Assembly: GCF_004359215.1 (NCBI RefSeq)
Contig: NC_090616.1
Coordinates: forward strand, 2,226,901 to 2,290,900
DNA length: 64,000 bases
Origin: Bremia lactucae
Taxonomy: Eukaryota > Oomycota > Peronosporomycetes > Peronosporales > Peronosporaceae
Direction of reading: 5' to 3'
A model generated the notes under the pieces. The model saw only the letters and a list, made by a program, of their open reading frames with translations. It had not been told where the DNA came from and searched no databases. Of the stretch, positions 19,880 through 29,451 are shown piece after piece. Every line of letters starts with the position of its first letter. Within the stretch, counting starts at the first letter, position 1. The translations under genes were made by a program, and so were the position numbers.

Positions 19880-20815
19880 ACAATGGCGAGAGGTGGCAGG
19901 CCTCTTTTACATACACTCGAAGCTCTGCGGAACCTTGACGGATTCTACCCGGGGGCTTCCTCGGTCTTAAATCTACAGGCCGTTGATGGGAAGCTTGAGA
20001 TTTCTGGTGGGAAGTCGCGCTACAAGATTCTATTTCGCCTCATCCTCGACATCGTGGAGAAACTTTAGCGCTCTCACGGTGATCACCACCGGTATTTGAC
20101 ACAATGACATCTCCTCGTCAAGAATTTGACCTCCCGTCACATGATTGCATGAGACAAGTAGGCGACACCAAGCTCCTTGCCAACTTCAAAAACATTCTGA
20201 GATATGACCCGGGCCGGTCCAGTTGTCTTATATGGTTGACGTGCACGAGTCGATACTGTGGTAGACTTAGATCTCACCAGCTTCGAAAAAGTTACTGAGC
20301 AATTTCTCTGTGATTTTCGCCATCTACATTCAACTTCAGCGCCGGGACGGGACGGCTGAACGGCTGTTTTTCTTACTACCAGGTGTGGTCTGATGTATCT
20401 GGAGAATACCTTAGCACATTGTTTCATGATTAGCCATCTTTACCCTCGAGATTCGCCCGCTAGATCTCTTAAGTGACCCTAATATACGGCTGCACCGACC
20501 TACACAGGATCCGGGCGACGAGGTGGTCACCATTGTTTGATCCAGCTTTCCACGATTCTAACCGAGTGTCGAGGGTTTCCCGCCTGACTGACGTCGGGTG
20601 CTATCTTGTCGTGAAAGTGCCGGTCGATGAATGCTTATATGCATTTACAATGCGTATGCTCCATTAAGTCGCCTGGAGAACCATCAAGTCTTCTTGAGTC
20701 TGGTTAGTAAACAAAAAGTGACAATGATGCAATCCATCTTGTATTGGGTGACCTGAACACCACACTAGATCCACGGCTTCGCTCCTCCAGTCCTGAAACT
20801 TATCTATATATATGA
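19880..20815 (+). mobile_element. LINE (non-LTR retrotransposon) relic with endonuclease scraps
   Basis: At 20560-20800 the forward strand shows the order seen in APE-type LINE endonucleases: GCYLVVKVPVDE..., then a short variable part, then a corrupted VLGDLNTTLDP-type block (SILYWVTWTPH in one frame) and SSPETY in another. An upstream open stretch (19883-20068) may be a first-ORF remnant. No reverse transcriptase is visible. It is heavily decayed. Confidence 0.55.
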
Positions 20816-20890
20816 CTACTTATTTCATGTAACTTATAGGGTCTTGGCTTCACCATTACAGTTCTATGGTGTCTAACTTATTACTAATAA

Positions 20891-22480
20891 CTAATAAGAT
20901 TTGGAGAAAATAAAAGTTTTCCGATCAAGATAATTTATTACCCGGTGCAGCCAGGAATCCAAGGTAAGTTGCGTATAGGCTGCTGTACGTATGAAAATAT
21001 GAAGGTCCCGGATGCGCCTATGGAATGCCATATCAAAAGGATTTGACAGATCAAGAAGTGTGGCAATTATAGCTAAGAAGTTTAGCTTTTCATGCTTGCT
21101 GACCTGAGTTTCCTCTACATGCTCTGGCTGCTGATTCTCCTCCTCCTTCTCCTCTTCTGCCTGCTGAACCATTGCAATGATTTCCTCATCATCCGGCTCT
21201 TCGTGCGCCACCTTCTCCTCATCTGGATTCATTAAAAACTAACAATCGCCATAGGATTCCTTAGTAGTAGCCTCATTAAGGCTTCATGCAGCTCCATCTC
21301 AATTCCTTGCTCCTCCGTGTTCACCATCTACAACTGCGGTGCTGCTGCAAAGAGGCCCGTATGTCTTTAGCAGTTTACCACTGTGATAAATGAAACATCC
21401 TCCCATGCCCCCATACACCACCGCATTGCTGTTAGCTGGCCAACCTTGTAGATGTTCCTTTCCCCCTTGCTCATCACAGTCCACGGCCACCTGAAGGTAA
21501 AAGCGCCTGTAATGGCGCTTGAATGAGGCAATGATGCCAGCATCCATGGGCTGAGTTTTTGATGAAGCGACCTTGATTTTCTCAAGCTCCAGTTCTTCCA
21601 TTTTGTGAGACAAAGCATTATCTAGCAAGAGAAGAATCTTCCTGCCCTTTCCGTGTCAAGGCTTGGTAAAACTGATTTCAGGGACACTTGCAATATCACA
21701 TGGAATACAACTTACCCTCATGTCATTGTCAAGTTTCTTTAGCCATTCTTGGAAGAGGATATCAGTCATCCATGCCTTCTTAATCTTCCTGTAGTAAAAC
21801 CTGAACCGTTCTCCTGTCTGCCGTTTGAAACAGCGTGGCATCTTGGGTTTCCCAATAAAAAAGGTTTTAGCTTCTCGGAGCTATCATCATTGGCGGTAAA
21901 TGCTATAGTGAACACGTCTGAATGCAATAGGAAGAGCCAGAAGATTGTTTTGGTGAAGAACAGTTAGGATAAGGTTCTCAAAATCCAGAAATAGCTCACT
22001 TTGTCCTTTATTCGGCCTTCAACTCTTCCGTGTGAAATAATCTTTTCTGGAACCATGCTGTAGGATAGACCCAAAAAAGTCAGTTTGAGTCTTGCATAAA
22101 AAATGCCTTCAATAATATGAATCAGACCTATTTCATCCATGTTATACACATCTTCGAGCTCATATCGAGCTATGGTTGCGTGGAGTTCAGACAGTGCAGC
22201 TTCCATGGCTTCCTGATTTGTGGATCCACTTTCACCATGAATTCAGATGCAACGACATTTGTCTCGCTGCTGGAATCTTCAAAGCCATCCATTGGAAAAC
22301 TTGTTAGCATCCTCAGCCAACCGTAGGCAGTCAGCAAAGCACTTAGCCTTAACCTTGATAATCTCCCCATTAGGACAACGTTTTCGCCTGGCACTGAACC
22401 ACCCAAGTTGCCAGGGCTTCTTCGAGTTGAGGATGGTAAGCGACACGAGAGCGCTTGGCAGCGAGATCAGTCTCTGCCAT
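20891..22480 (-). pseudogene. pogo/Tigger-like DDE transposase relic
   Basis: Reading leftwards, the order is a helix-turn-helix (CENPB/Tc5-type) portion at 22400-22180 (EFMVKVDPQIRKPWKLHC), then YNMDEIGLIH at about 22150 and GERFRFYYRKIKKAWMTD with FQEWLKKLDNDM at 21841-21700. The DDE box LLDNALSHKMEELELEKI with QPMDAGIIASFKRHYRRFY follows at 21640-21500, and an acidic tail (DDEEIIAMVQQAEEEKEEENQQ) ends at 20891. These are hallmarks of Tc1/pogo transposases with a CENP-B fold. Several frameshifts and stops make it non-coding. Terminal repeats were not identified with confidence. Confidence 0.8.
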
Positions 22481-22487
22481 GACTTTT

Positions 22488-22565
22488 AGTGAGATCATTT
22501 CGCAGGCTGGTATCAGTGGCATTCTTTAAGATGCCACTGATACCAGCCTGCGTACTGATCTCACT
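22488..22565. repeat. Long perfect hairpin at the 5' edge of the pogo relic
   Basis: A 22-bp arm (22501-22522) is perfectly inverted at 22531-22552 with an 8-nt loop. It is nested inside a further 10-bp inverted pair, AGTGAGATCA (22488-22497) and TGATCTCACT (22556-22565). Confidence 0.9.
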
Positions 22566-22900
22566 GAACTGGGCTGTAGCCCAAGATGCTAGGGCACTCT
22601 GGCTCATTTGTGGGTTCTGTTATTTGTGCCTGCAGACTTGAAGTCTTTGCGCATTAGTGAGGCGCGTAAGGGACATGGAGCTCGTATGCGGAAGCAGGAG
22701 GGGTAACGCCGTATAGGGCAGTCAGTAAAGTGAGGTTTATTAAATATATTTATTCCTCACGTAACGTATAGCCTTATATAAATTGTGCTTTCACCCTCCA
22801 CAGTGGCTATAGCTTATCCGTGGGACACTTGTACTATTTCTATGTAAATCAAATAAGCAATTAGTAGCACAACGCTAAGAAAACTATCCAAAACATAAAA
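22566..22900. other. Spacer, no gene seen
   Basis: No ORF or repeat recognised between the hairpin and the TIR element, apart from the target-site copy AACATAAAA at 22892-22900. Confidence 0.5.
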
Positions 22901-23983
22901 GGGTGCGACTATTGCGACAGACGCTTTGACTATTGCCACAGACGTTTTGACTATTGCCACAGACAAAACACCTCTGTTAGGCTAATTTATTTTGTTATCC
23001 CCTAATATTGAAACGATAATTCCTCTCTCATTTATTTCCTATACGTTCCTATTACCCAGCAATTGAACGAGTCACGCAATTAAAGCAACTTTTAAGAATA
23101 TAATGGATTCAAATTACACTGAAGAATCTGCTGTCAATGCTCAAAACAAACTCCTTACAGCCACCATAAGGACTTGTATAAGTTATTTATTATTCTCGCA
23201 GAGCCAGTAACGAGTTGATAAAACGCGAGCTCATTCTCTGGGAACGCACGTATAGTCGCGGTATACTTGCGCAACGTCACTACGTCAATTTTGCTAAGAT
23301 CGCATTTCAAGACACCTTTAAAGGCCGACTGATATGCAGCACCGTCACGTCTTGATAGCGAATATATTTTTTCTCTATAGCAGCAAGATCCGCATGAGTC
23401 TACGATCACGAAAGCCCTTTCCTGTGTGAATATGGAGCCCACAACCTTCGCTTCTTTACCTAGTGACAACAGACAAAAAATACAGTTGGTGCAAACACTT
23501 TGGTGCAAGGGACAATTGAAAGAGGAAGCACCGTTGAGCAGGTCATAGGCGTCAAGAGGCCGCTTTCCGCTCGTCGACGTCGGCAGGCGTGAAGAAGTGT
23601 GTACACGCTGTCTTGCGTAGTAGCTTCACGCACGATCAGTGCGCGGGGCTGCGGATGTAGATCATGCAACGCAGGGAAAGCGCACGCTGCGTTTACATCA
23701 AGTCCGCACTCGAAGCTCGCGAAAATGCGTTCACCATAGTGAAATCAAGTGTACATAATGGCAAAACAATTAAGCACATGTTCCTTTGCGTTTCAATGAC
23801 ACAAAATTTCAAAATGTGTCGCACGTAGAATCAATCGTAGCCGCCCTATCAACCAATCATATATTAGTTTGCAATGATTAGCTAATCAGAGGTGTTTTGT
23901 CTGTGGCAAAAGTCAAAACGTTTGTGTCGATACTAAAAACGTCTGTGGCAATAGTCAAAACGTCTGTGGCAATAGTCGCGCCC
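22901..23983. mobile_element. Non-autonomous TIR transposon with 9-bp target duplication
   Basis: The left end (22901-22975) and right end (23888-23983) are inverted repeats starting GGGTGCGACTATTGC and GGGCGCGACTATTGC and ending ACAAAACACCTCT. Each is built from tandem copies of a ~21-22-bp unit, GACTATTGCCACAGACGTTTT, about 2.5 copies on the left and 3.5 on the right. The element is flanked by AACATAAAA on both sides (22892-22900 and 23984-23992), a 9-bp duplication typical of Mutator-like elements. The interior has two overlapping reverse frames (23669-23460 and 23508-23155) without transposase motifs, so the interior may be captured host sequence. Confidence 0.88.
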
Positions 23984-23992
23984 AACATAAAA

Positions 23993-24457
23993 ATTCTCAT
24001 TTAAAAACAATATCTAATGTTAAGCAAAACCATTCGTGGCCAACGTAGTGAATCGATGCGTAACCAGAAGAGCTATTCACGACAACCGCCATTGGATGGG
24101 GCTGTTACCACAACGTATTCGCTCTTGCATCTGTTGAAGCAACAGTAATTGGAGCTCATTATCCAGCAATATGAGCACTTATTAGTAAACGCAATACTCA
24201 CGTCTCCACCTTTAAAAATATAAATTAAAAGTAGATAATTAGTCGCATCATACAAAGGTCGATTAAATTTGTTGTTGCTGCTTGTTAATACAACCAAAAC
24301 ATCCAATTTACAGCTAGATAGGACGACGAAAATAGCTTCGCCATGCGCTCATCCAATTGTATAATATTCGCCTGAAAGATCTGGACGTTTTCAGCTTAAC
24401 TAGCCTCCATCTATCTCAACAAAAACAAGTAAACCAAACGCACTACACATCACAACA
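23993..24457. other. Spacer, no gene seen
   Basis: No supported ORF, repeat or RNA in this stretch. Confidence 0.5.
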
Positions 24458-24685
24458 TGTAACGGGCTAAAGTTGCTCTAATGTTACACAGTCCCCGTAA
24501 AGTACTATTGGTGTACTTAAGGGGATGGTCAATTACTAAATAATAGTAATTAGACCCAGCACTCGGGTGTGGTGCACATTTGTGACCAACCCTTGTGTAT
24601 GTGATGCACAAAGGTGCATTCACATTAGGAGGGATGACGGCTAGCGTCATCCGTTACGCGAGAAACCTAGAAAGATACGCTCGCA
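24458..24685 (+). repeat. Family B LTR, 5' part only
   Basis: It runs from TGTAACGGGCTAAAGTTG to GATACGCTCGCA, with the GATGACGGCTAGCGTCATC hairpin. It is cut at the GATACGCTCGCA palindrome and fused to reversed family A gag. Confidence 0.88.
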
Positions 24686-25245
24686 CTCATGAGCGTAGTG
24701 TCCTAATTCTTGGCAGCGAAGGCATTTCTGGAATCGCTTATTGTTCGTAAAGCGACGAGGTCTCTCGCTTACGCCGTAAGAAAGTTCCATGGGTTCTGGA
24801 CCTCCTAACTCGTGTGGTCTTGGTGGACGATATGATGACGAACTAGCTTGAGCCTGTCTCAGCTAAAGCCCCTCTGTTCCGCGACGGATATTGCTTCTTG
24901 AAGCGTATCCAGTTCCAAGCGGAACAGGTGGGTCTTTACGTGACCATCCGTAAGACCTTGCATGAACACCGTAATCAACGTGTGTTCATGAACTGGGTTA
25001 TTTGTAATACAACTCGCTAAAAGTCGTATGTGCTGGGCATACGCGTGAACATCACGCTTGCCTTGCTTAAGTTTGAGAAGCTCTGTACGAGCTCTGAACT
25101 CAGCCCTAGGCGGTTCAAACGTCTGTTTTAGCCGGGATTTAAAAGCCTCTAGCGACCCAAAGACATATGGATCGAGCAACTTAAGGCCCAATGCCCAAGT
25201 TTTGGCACGACCTGCCAAATTTGATTGAGCGAATGCGACTTGCAT
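24686..25245 (-). pseudogene. Family A gag, 3' half with CCHC zinc knuckle
   Basis: From 25245 leftwards: VAFAQSNLAGRAKTWALGL, LKQTFEPPRAEFRARTEL, KQGKRDVHAYAQHIRLL, then NPVHEHTLITVFMQGL and HLFRLELDTLQEAISVAEQ. Beyond the stop, the reverse strand still encodes CLRCQELGHYAHEC (CX2CX4HX4C) at about 24740-24690. This is the most complete family A capsid C-terminus in the window. Its N-terminal half lies at 25871-26295, displaced by a 625-bp insertion. Confidence 0.88.
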
Positions 25246-25613
25246 GCTGCTTCAAGCATTGCGTACCTAATTGCTGCATGGTGACCTTTTGTCCGTGTGT
25301 GACGCAAGCACAAGTTTCAACTCGCTTGGGAATGGCTCCCTAATGGTTTGCACTCGTCACACTTTTTATTCTCGTGCTGCTTACTGGTGGGACGGTGCAT
25401 TTGCTTCCGTTTGTCTGGATCTGGAAGGCCCGAGCACTAACTCGTGAGCGATTTCAGATTCCGGGAGGATGTTTTCGAGACTGTGGTTGTGCCTCCCTAT
25501 TTTGCCCGTGCTGCACATTGGCTCAAATTGCTACGCACATCAAGAGACATCAACCTGGGAGTTGTGACTTTGGACCGCCAGACACTTTGCCACCCTACTC
25601 GCGTACTTAAGGA
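25246..25613 (+). pseudogene. PLAC8-domain gene fragment inserted in gag
   Basis: The forward frame from 25248 reads CFKHCVPNCCMVTFCPCVTQAQ. It meets a TAA at 25341, then continues through a hydrophobic stretch (LVTLFILVLLTGGTV), RERFQIPGGCFRDCGC, FCPCCTLAQIATHIK and PGSCDFGPPDT to a stop at about 25611. The two cysteine-rich CPC...AQ motifs flanking a membrane segment are the PLAC8 signature (small membrane proteins linked to metal or cell-size traits in other eukaryotes). The N-terminus is missing. It lies antisense to the surrounding retroelement, and 25614-25870 looks like its 3' flank. Confidence 0.75.
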
Positions 25614-25870
25614 TTTTTAAGAAGGTATGGTGATCTATTCCGTGAAAAAAACGTATTTTCTTCAATGTCCATAGCGACTTAGTCAAACTGTAAAGCACGA
25701 GACATATAAAAGACGGAGGAGTTATACATAGAATTAGTCAAGATTCGAAGAATTATAGGCACGTCTCGACCAATGAAGATAGCAAAAGACAGCCTTTTTC
25801 AAGTAGAATCATGCAGGTAACTCTAAAATAACAACTTATTGGCATTTTTTTAAATCTCCATGCTTTAAAG

Positions 25871-26295
25871 TCGATGATGTGACGTGCCCTTATGGCATCG
25901 TCCAACTCGACAAACCATTATAAGAGGGAGTCTTCTTCGACTCTCCCATACTTAGAGATATCGATCTTTAGAGTTTCCGGACGACGCGTATGCGTCATCC
26001 CAGGCATAGAAGTCTGTACCTGTTGTAACTTCAACAGTTCTGCCTGTTGAGAGCCTTGCTGATTCAGGGCTACCTTCTCCTTCATCTGTCAATTCTCGTC
26101 AAGTTCATGTTGTATGAACTTGACGATGGCTGAATGGAGGGCATCTCTATCCAAACCGGACAGCATGGTCATGATGGCATCGCTCCCTACGGTCGAACTC
26201 ATTCGTTCGACCGCGCTCCTTTCTATGTCACTAAGAAAGGAGTAGCTATCACGCAAAACGTGATGCGTATTCCCACTATTATCTGACATGTCCAT
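25871..26295 (-). pseudogene. Family A gag, 5' half
   Basis: It starts at ATG (26295) with DMSDNSGNTHHVLRDSYSF and continues to HELDE, where a frameshift occurs near 26090. It then runs in another frame through the QVQTSMPGM and ELDDAIRARHII-type regions to 25871, where it stops at the PLAC8 insertion. It is preceded at the LTR by the primer-binding motif GCTACCAGG (reverse). Confidence 0.85.
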
Positions 26296-26345
26296 ATTAG
26301 ATGACGGAAATTTGGTCCTTGGACGGACTACATAGCGCTACCAGG

Positions 26346-26792
26346 TGTAACGGGGCACTACGACTTGTACTGCTTCAGTACAAGTCCGCTTTGCACTGCT
26401 TCAGTTGCGATTGGTGCCTTACGTCACTTCACGTACACTAGTACGTGCAGAGGAAGACTTCTCTTTAAGACAACTAACTTAAAGAGGGGGGTTAAATGAG
26501 AACTGTATTAATATCATTAAGTTTCTCTTCTTTCTATCTGTTAATGCTAACTTAATTGTGAACTAATACTAAACATGCAATTGAAATCTTATCTGTCTCT
26601 CTCTCTGTTTGCGTTTACAGCCGATTAGTCTGCGGGATAAATAGGTATAAAGGCCTATACCTATTTATGGATAAGATTTCCGAGCATTACTATATAAAGA
26701 ATATTCTTCAAATATTATCTACCTTTTAGATAATATATTAATTAACACCTTTAAGTGTTAATTTCATGTAACGATACACCCCGTCCGTTACA
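26346..26792 (-). repeat. Family A LTR, reverse strand (5' LTR of the 24686-26295 gag)
   Basis: 447 bp from TGTAACGGGGCAC on the left to CCGTCCGTTACA on the right. It contains the CTTGTACTG-CTT-CAGTACAAG palindrome. The right end shows a small CCGT duplication. Confidence 0.9.
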
Positions 26793-27328
26793 CTTACGGT
26801 ACATCAAGGCAAGCAGCATTATTTTGTTAAACGCTTTTAGCTTCAAGTTATAATATCTTAATGCTTGACGATTGTGGAGAAGGCTACACAAACCGTGGCA
26901 TAACCCGAAACTTCGTTCCTTCGACCAAGTCATACGCGTAAGAGACGTCACCCGCCACATACTATTTCAGAAAATTGTAGTCAAGAACGTCTTGCGATAT
27001 ATTGAGATAAAAATGGTTATGTACACAAGCACTAATGATCGATTCACTTATACAAGTTTTGAAGGGTCAACTGTTTGAAAAAAAATCGAAGAATTCGGAA
27101 TCAGACTCAGATTGTCACTTTCCAGCTGATGCGGCAATGGTCGGTGTATGAATGAGTGAAATGAAGACAAAGTAAGATACCGTTTACAAGATAAATATAT
27201 TTACTTTGTAGCTAAACCCCATCGCCTATGTTGGAAAGTCTCGTTTCACCGAATTTCGTCTTGAAGTACATCTATCAAAAGCTAGATTAAGCACATTGCA
27301 TGAGCTTCATTTTTTTATTTGGAAATCA
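26793..27328. other. Spacer, no gene seen
   Basis: No supported ORF or repeat between the LTR and the Gly-rich pseudogene. Confidence 0.5.
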
Positions 27329-27605
27329 TTAAATGATTTCGATGTCAAGCTTAAGTCGCAATGCAATCGATGTTGTTGCAAACTGAGCAAAAGTTTTATA
27401 CCAGCCACCCCAGCCTCTGCCCCAACCACCAAAACCGCCCCAGCCATATCCACCCCATGGCCCCCAGAACTTTTTTTGATTGTTGTCACGGTTATTTTTT
27501 TTAGTAGCAGAAATTGCCTCAGTGGGCGCCGCTGCAGTACGGAGAGCAGGCTGGTGGGCAGCAGCAACGTTAGTGGCCGCAATCGCAGTTGGAAACAGGG
27601 TTAGT
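27329..27605 (-). pseudogene. Small Gly/Trp-rich secreted protein, copy 2
   Basis: The reverse strand encodes LFPTAIAATNVAAAHQ, PALRTAAAPTEAISATKKN, RDNNQKKFWG and an uninterrupted PWGGYGWGGFGGWGRGWGGW tail, then an extra C-terminal extension to a stop at 27329. It aligns along its length with copy 1 (3369-3586). No ATG is found at the expected leader start, so the reading frame runs on into A/T-rich upstream sequence. It could be a decayed copy or have an upstream exon I cannot see. Confidence 0.6.
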
Positions 27606-28029
27606 TTAAAAAACACTATTATAAGTTTGACTAATTTTAATGGAAATTTGTAGTAAACTACTATTACTATAAAACGAGAAATTATTACAGTATTAATAGA
27701 AATAATTTTTAATTGAGAAAATAGAAAATATTTGTTATCATACAAACCTAAAAAATGCTTTAAAATTGATAAATAATCTTAAAAATAGCGAAAATACACA
27801 AACGTTTTAATTTATTAGGGCCCATTCAAAGTAAATAAATACCATTATAAAAATGGTCTGGTATTCAAAGTGTAGTTGGTGATTGTATAAGCGGACTGAG
27901 TGGCCGATTATAATAATTTAAGCGAATTTAGCTTGACTCATTTTGATTGTTCGTTAAAAGAACGAACATTGTTTTTATTGTTACTTACCGTAAAGATTCA
28001 ATTTTGACGAAGTTTCCTTAGTGGTACCC
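27606..28029. other. A/T-rich spacer, no gene seen
   Basis: Upstream side of the Gly-rich copy 2; no motif that I can support. Confidence 0.45.
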
Positions 28030-28112
28030 CGCAGGTCTCCTCCCCTGCGGGTTTCGATCCACGCACCTCCTGGTCCCAGTTCCAGTGCTCAACTATCTGC
28101 CCACTGAGGTCG
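28030..28112 (-). mobile_element. tRNA-derived SINE-like head
   Basis: The reverse strand carries an A-box-like region (CAGTGGGCAGATAGTTGAGC, 28087-28109) and a B-box GGATCGAAACC (28050-28060) at tRNA spacing. The middle block GGGACCAGGAGGTGC resembles GGACCGGGAGGTCC in the SINE at 3077. The stems do not fold into a standard cloverleaf by eye, so a functional tRNA is unlikely. Confidence 0.55.
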
Positions 28113-28164
28113 ATACCTACCGTTGAAAAAAATCCGTTATTTTGCTTCTTTCTAAGAAATTCGC

Positions 28165-28740
28165 ATGCAAAAACCTATGATGTCGCCAGGTCTCACCACA
28201 TCTAAAAGTGCCATGGGCGAATTTGGTGTCGGTGACGTCCTCCGATTTCGTTATTTCTTGTATGATCATCTTGCGTTGTGTGTCAGCCGTACTCGTGTGA
28301 TTCACTACTGGGCGGGCCGACGCAAAGAGAATTTCATTCGTATAGATAAAATCAGCTACGTCTTAAAAGTGTCAAAATGCTCAGATCCTGAGTGCTACAC
28401 CGCCGAATTGGACAAATGGATGGATGTTGAACCATTTTCGAGAAATATTATTGTAGAGCGTGCGCGTCAAAAATTGAATGAAAAAAAGTATAGTTTAATT
28501 TTTAATAATTGCGAGCACTTCGTCACTTGGGCGAGATACGACCACGCTTATTCGCCTCAAGTATGGTGGTGGGTTGAATGTGGATTCTGGTGTGTTTTTG
28601 CTGGATGTGTAATCATGAAGCCGATCAAAATCCCGTATTGGGTTTTTGTTGCGGCCGTTGGAACACATAATATTGTTGACCTACGACAGTTTATTAAGAA
28701 GCTTTACGAATCTAAGAGGAAGATCAAAGTGGTTGCTTAA
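28165..28740 (+). CDS. LRAT-domain (NlpC/P60-like) thiol acyltransferase-type protein
   Basis: A single exon of 191 codons. The LRAT fold is suggested by GVGDVLRFR (21-29), then DHLALCV with a candidate catalytic His35, VIHYWAG with His47, and NNCEHFVTW with the candidate catalytic Cys116. The NCEHF box is the best-known LRAT/HRASLS signature. Hydrophobic segments at about 134-150 and 157-167 predict C-terminal membrane anchoring. Known family members are thiol acyltransferases or phospholipases acting on membrane lipids; the substrate here is not predictable. A nearby in-frame ATG at codon 17 (MGEFGVGDV) is an alternative start. No close partner gene. Confidence 0.82.
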   Translation: MQKPMMSPGLTTSKSAMGEFGVGDVLRFRYFLYDHLALCVSRTRVIHYWAGRRKENFIRIDKISYVLKVSKCSDPECYTAELDKWMDVEPFSRNIIVERARQKLNEKKYSLIFNNCEHFVTWARYDHAYSPQVWWWVECGFWCVFAGCVIMKPIKIPYWVFVAAVGTHNIVDLRQFIKKLYESKRKIKVVA

Positions 28741-29451
28741 GAACGTATTGGCGCTTAAAATTGTGCGTTTAGCTTTACGTTAAGTGTGATCACGCTACAT
28801 TTTTGACGAGTTGTGGTTAATCTACTTATGCCACGAATCGAAACCTCAGCGATCGTAGTATCCCATGCCACTATTTAAAATATGACTTACATAAAAAATA
28901 TGATTCTCATATGACATATTTCCTAACTTAAATTTATATAATTTAAAAAAATGTTAAAAATTAACTAAATAATATATAATTTTTATTAATTTCCAGGTTA
29001 AGAGTCACGTGCTCCGCCAATGCAGAATTCAGCGCCACCGTCACTTTGACGGTACTATTACGCCTCCAAGTGAGAAAAATTGTTTGCACATTCACAAAAA
29101 AAAAATGTTGCAATGGACGTTAAGCTTTTCCAGCGAAATTACTAGTGTAGTTCCTTTCCGTAACCTAGTATTATAAGTGCATGCTGCTTGTAGCTTGTCG
29201 TTTACGATTAAAGAAGCGAGGTTTACCATCAAAAAATTACAGTCTCGAAAGGAATGATTTAAATCGCAGTACATCTTTCAACACGGCTTTTTCATCAAAG
29301 CTGCTCTTATTTTTTTCCCTCAAAGCTTTTAATTACAAAAGAACAATTTGTTGCCATCACTTCTTATAAGTTTTCATGGTGCAAACTCAAAGCGTTCCAC
29401 CCCTCAAACGTAATACTATAAATTCGGGTTTACGCCAATCGTTCCTCCCAA
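28741..29451. other. Intergenic region between LRAT-type gene and coiled-coil gene
   Basis: About 700 bp, A/T-rich in the middle, holding the 3' end of one gene and the promoter of the next. No repeat recognised. Confidence 0.5.

Noticed and set aside
22901..22975. CRISPR-like or satellite array of 21-bp repeats
   Set aside because: Only 2-3 units, directly adjacent without spacers, mirrored at 23888-23983, and flanked by a 9-bp duplication: these are transposon termini.
23155..23669. Transposase of the TIR element
   Set aside because: The two reverse frames show no DDE, zinc-finger or other transposase motif.
28030..28112. Functional tRNA gene
   Set aside because: A- and B-box-like sequences are present, but acceptor and anticodon stems do not pair convincingly; better explained as a tRNA-derived SINE head.
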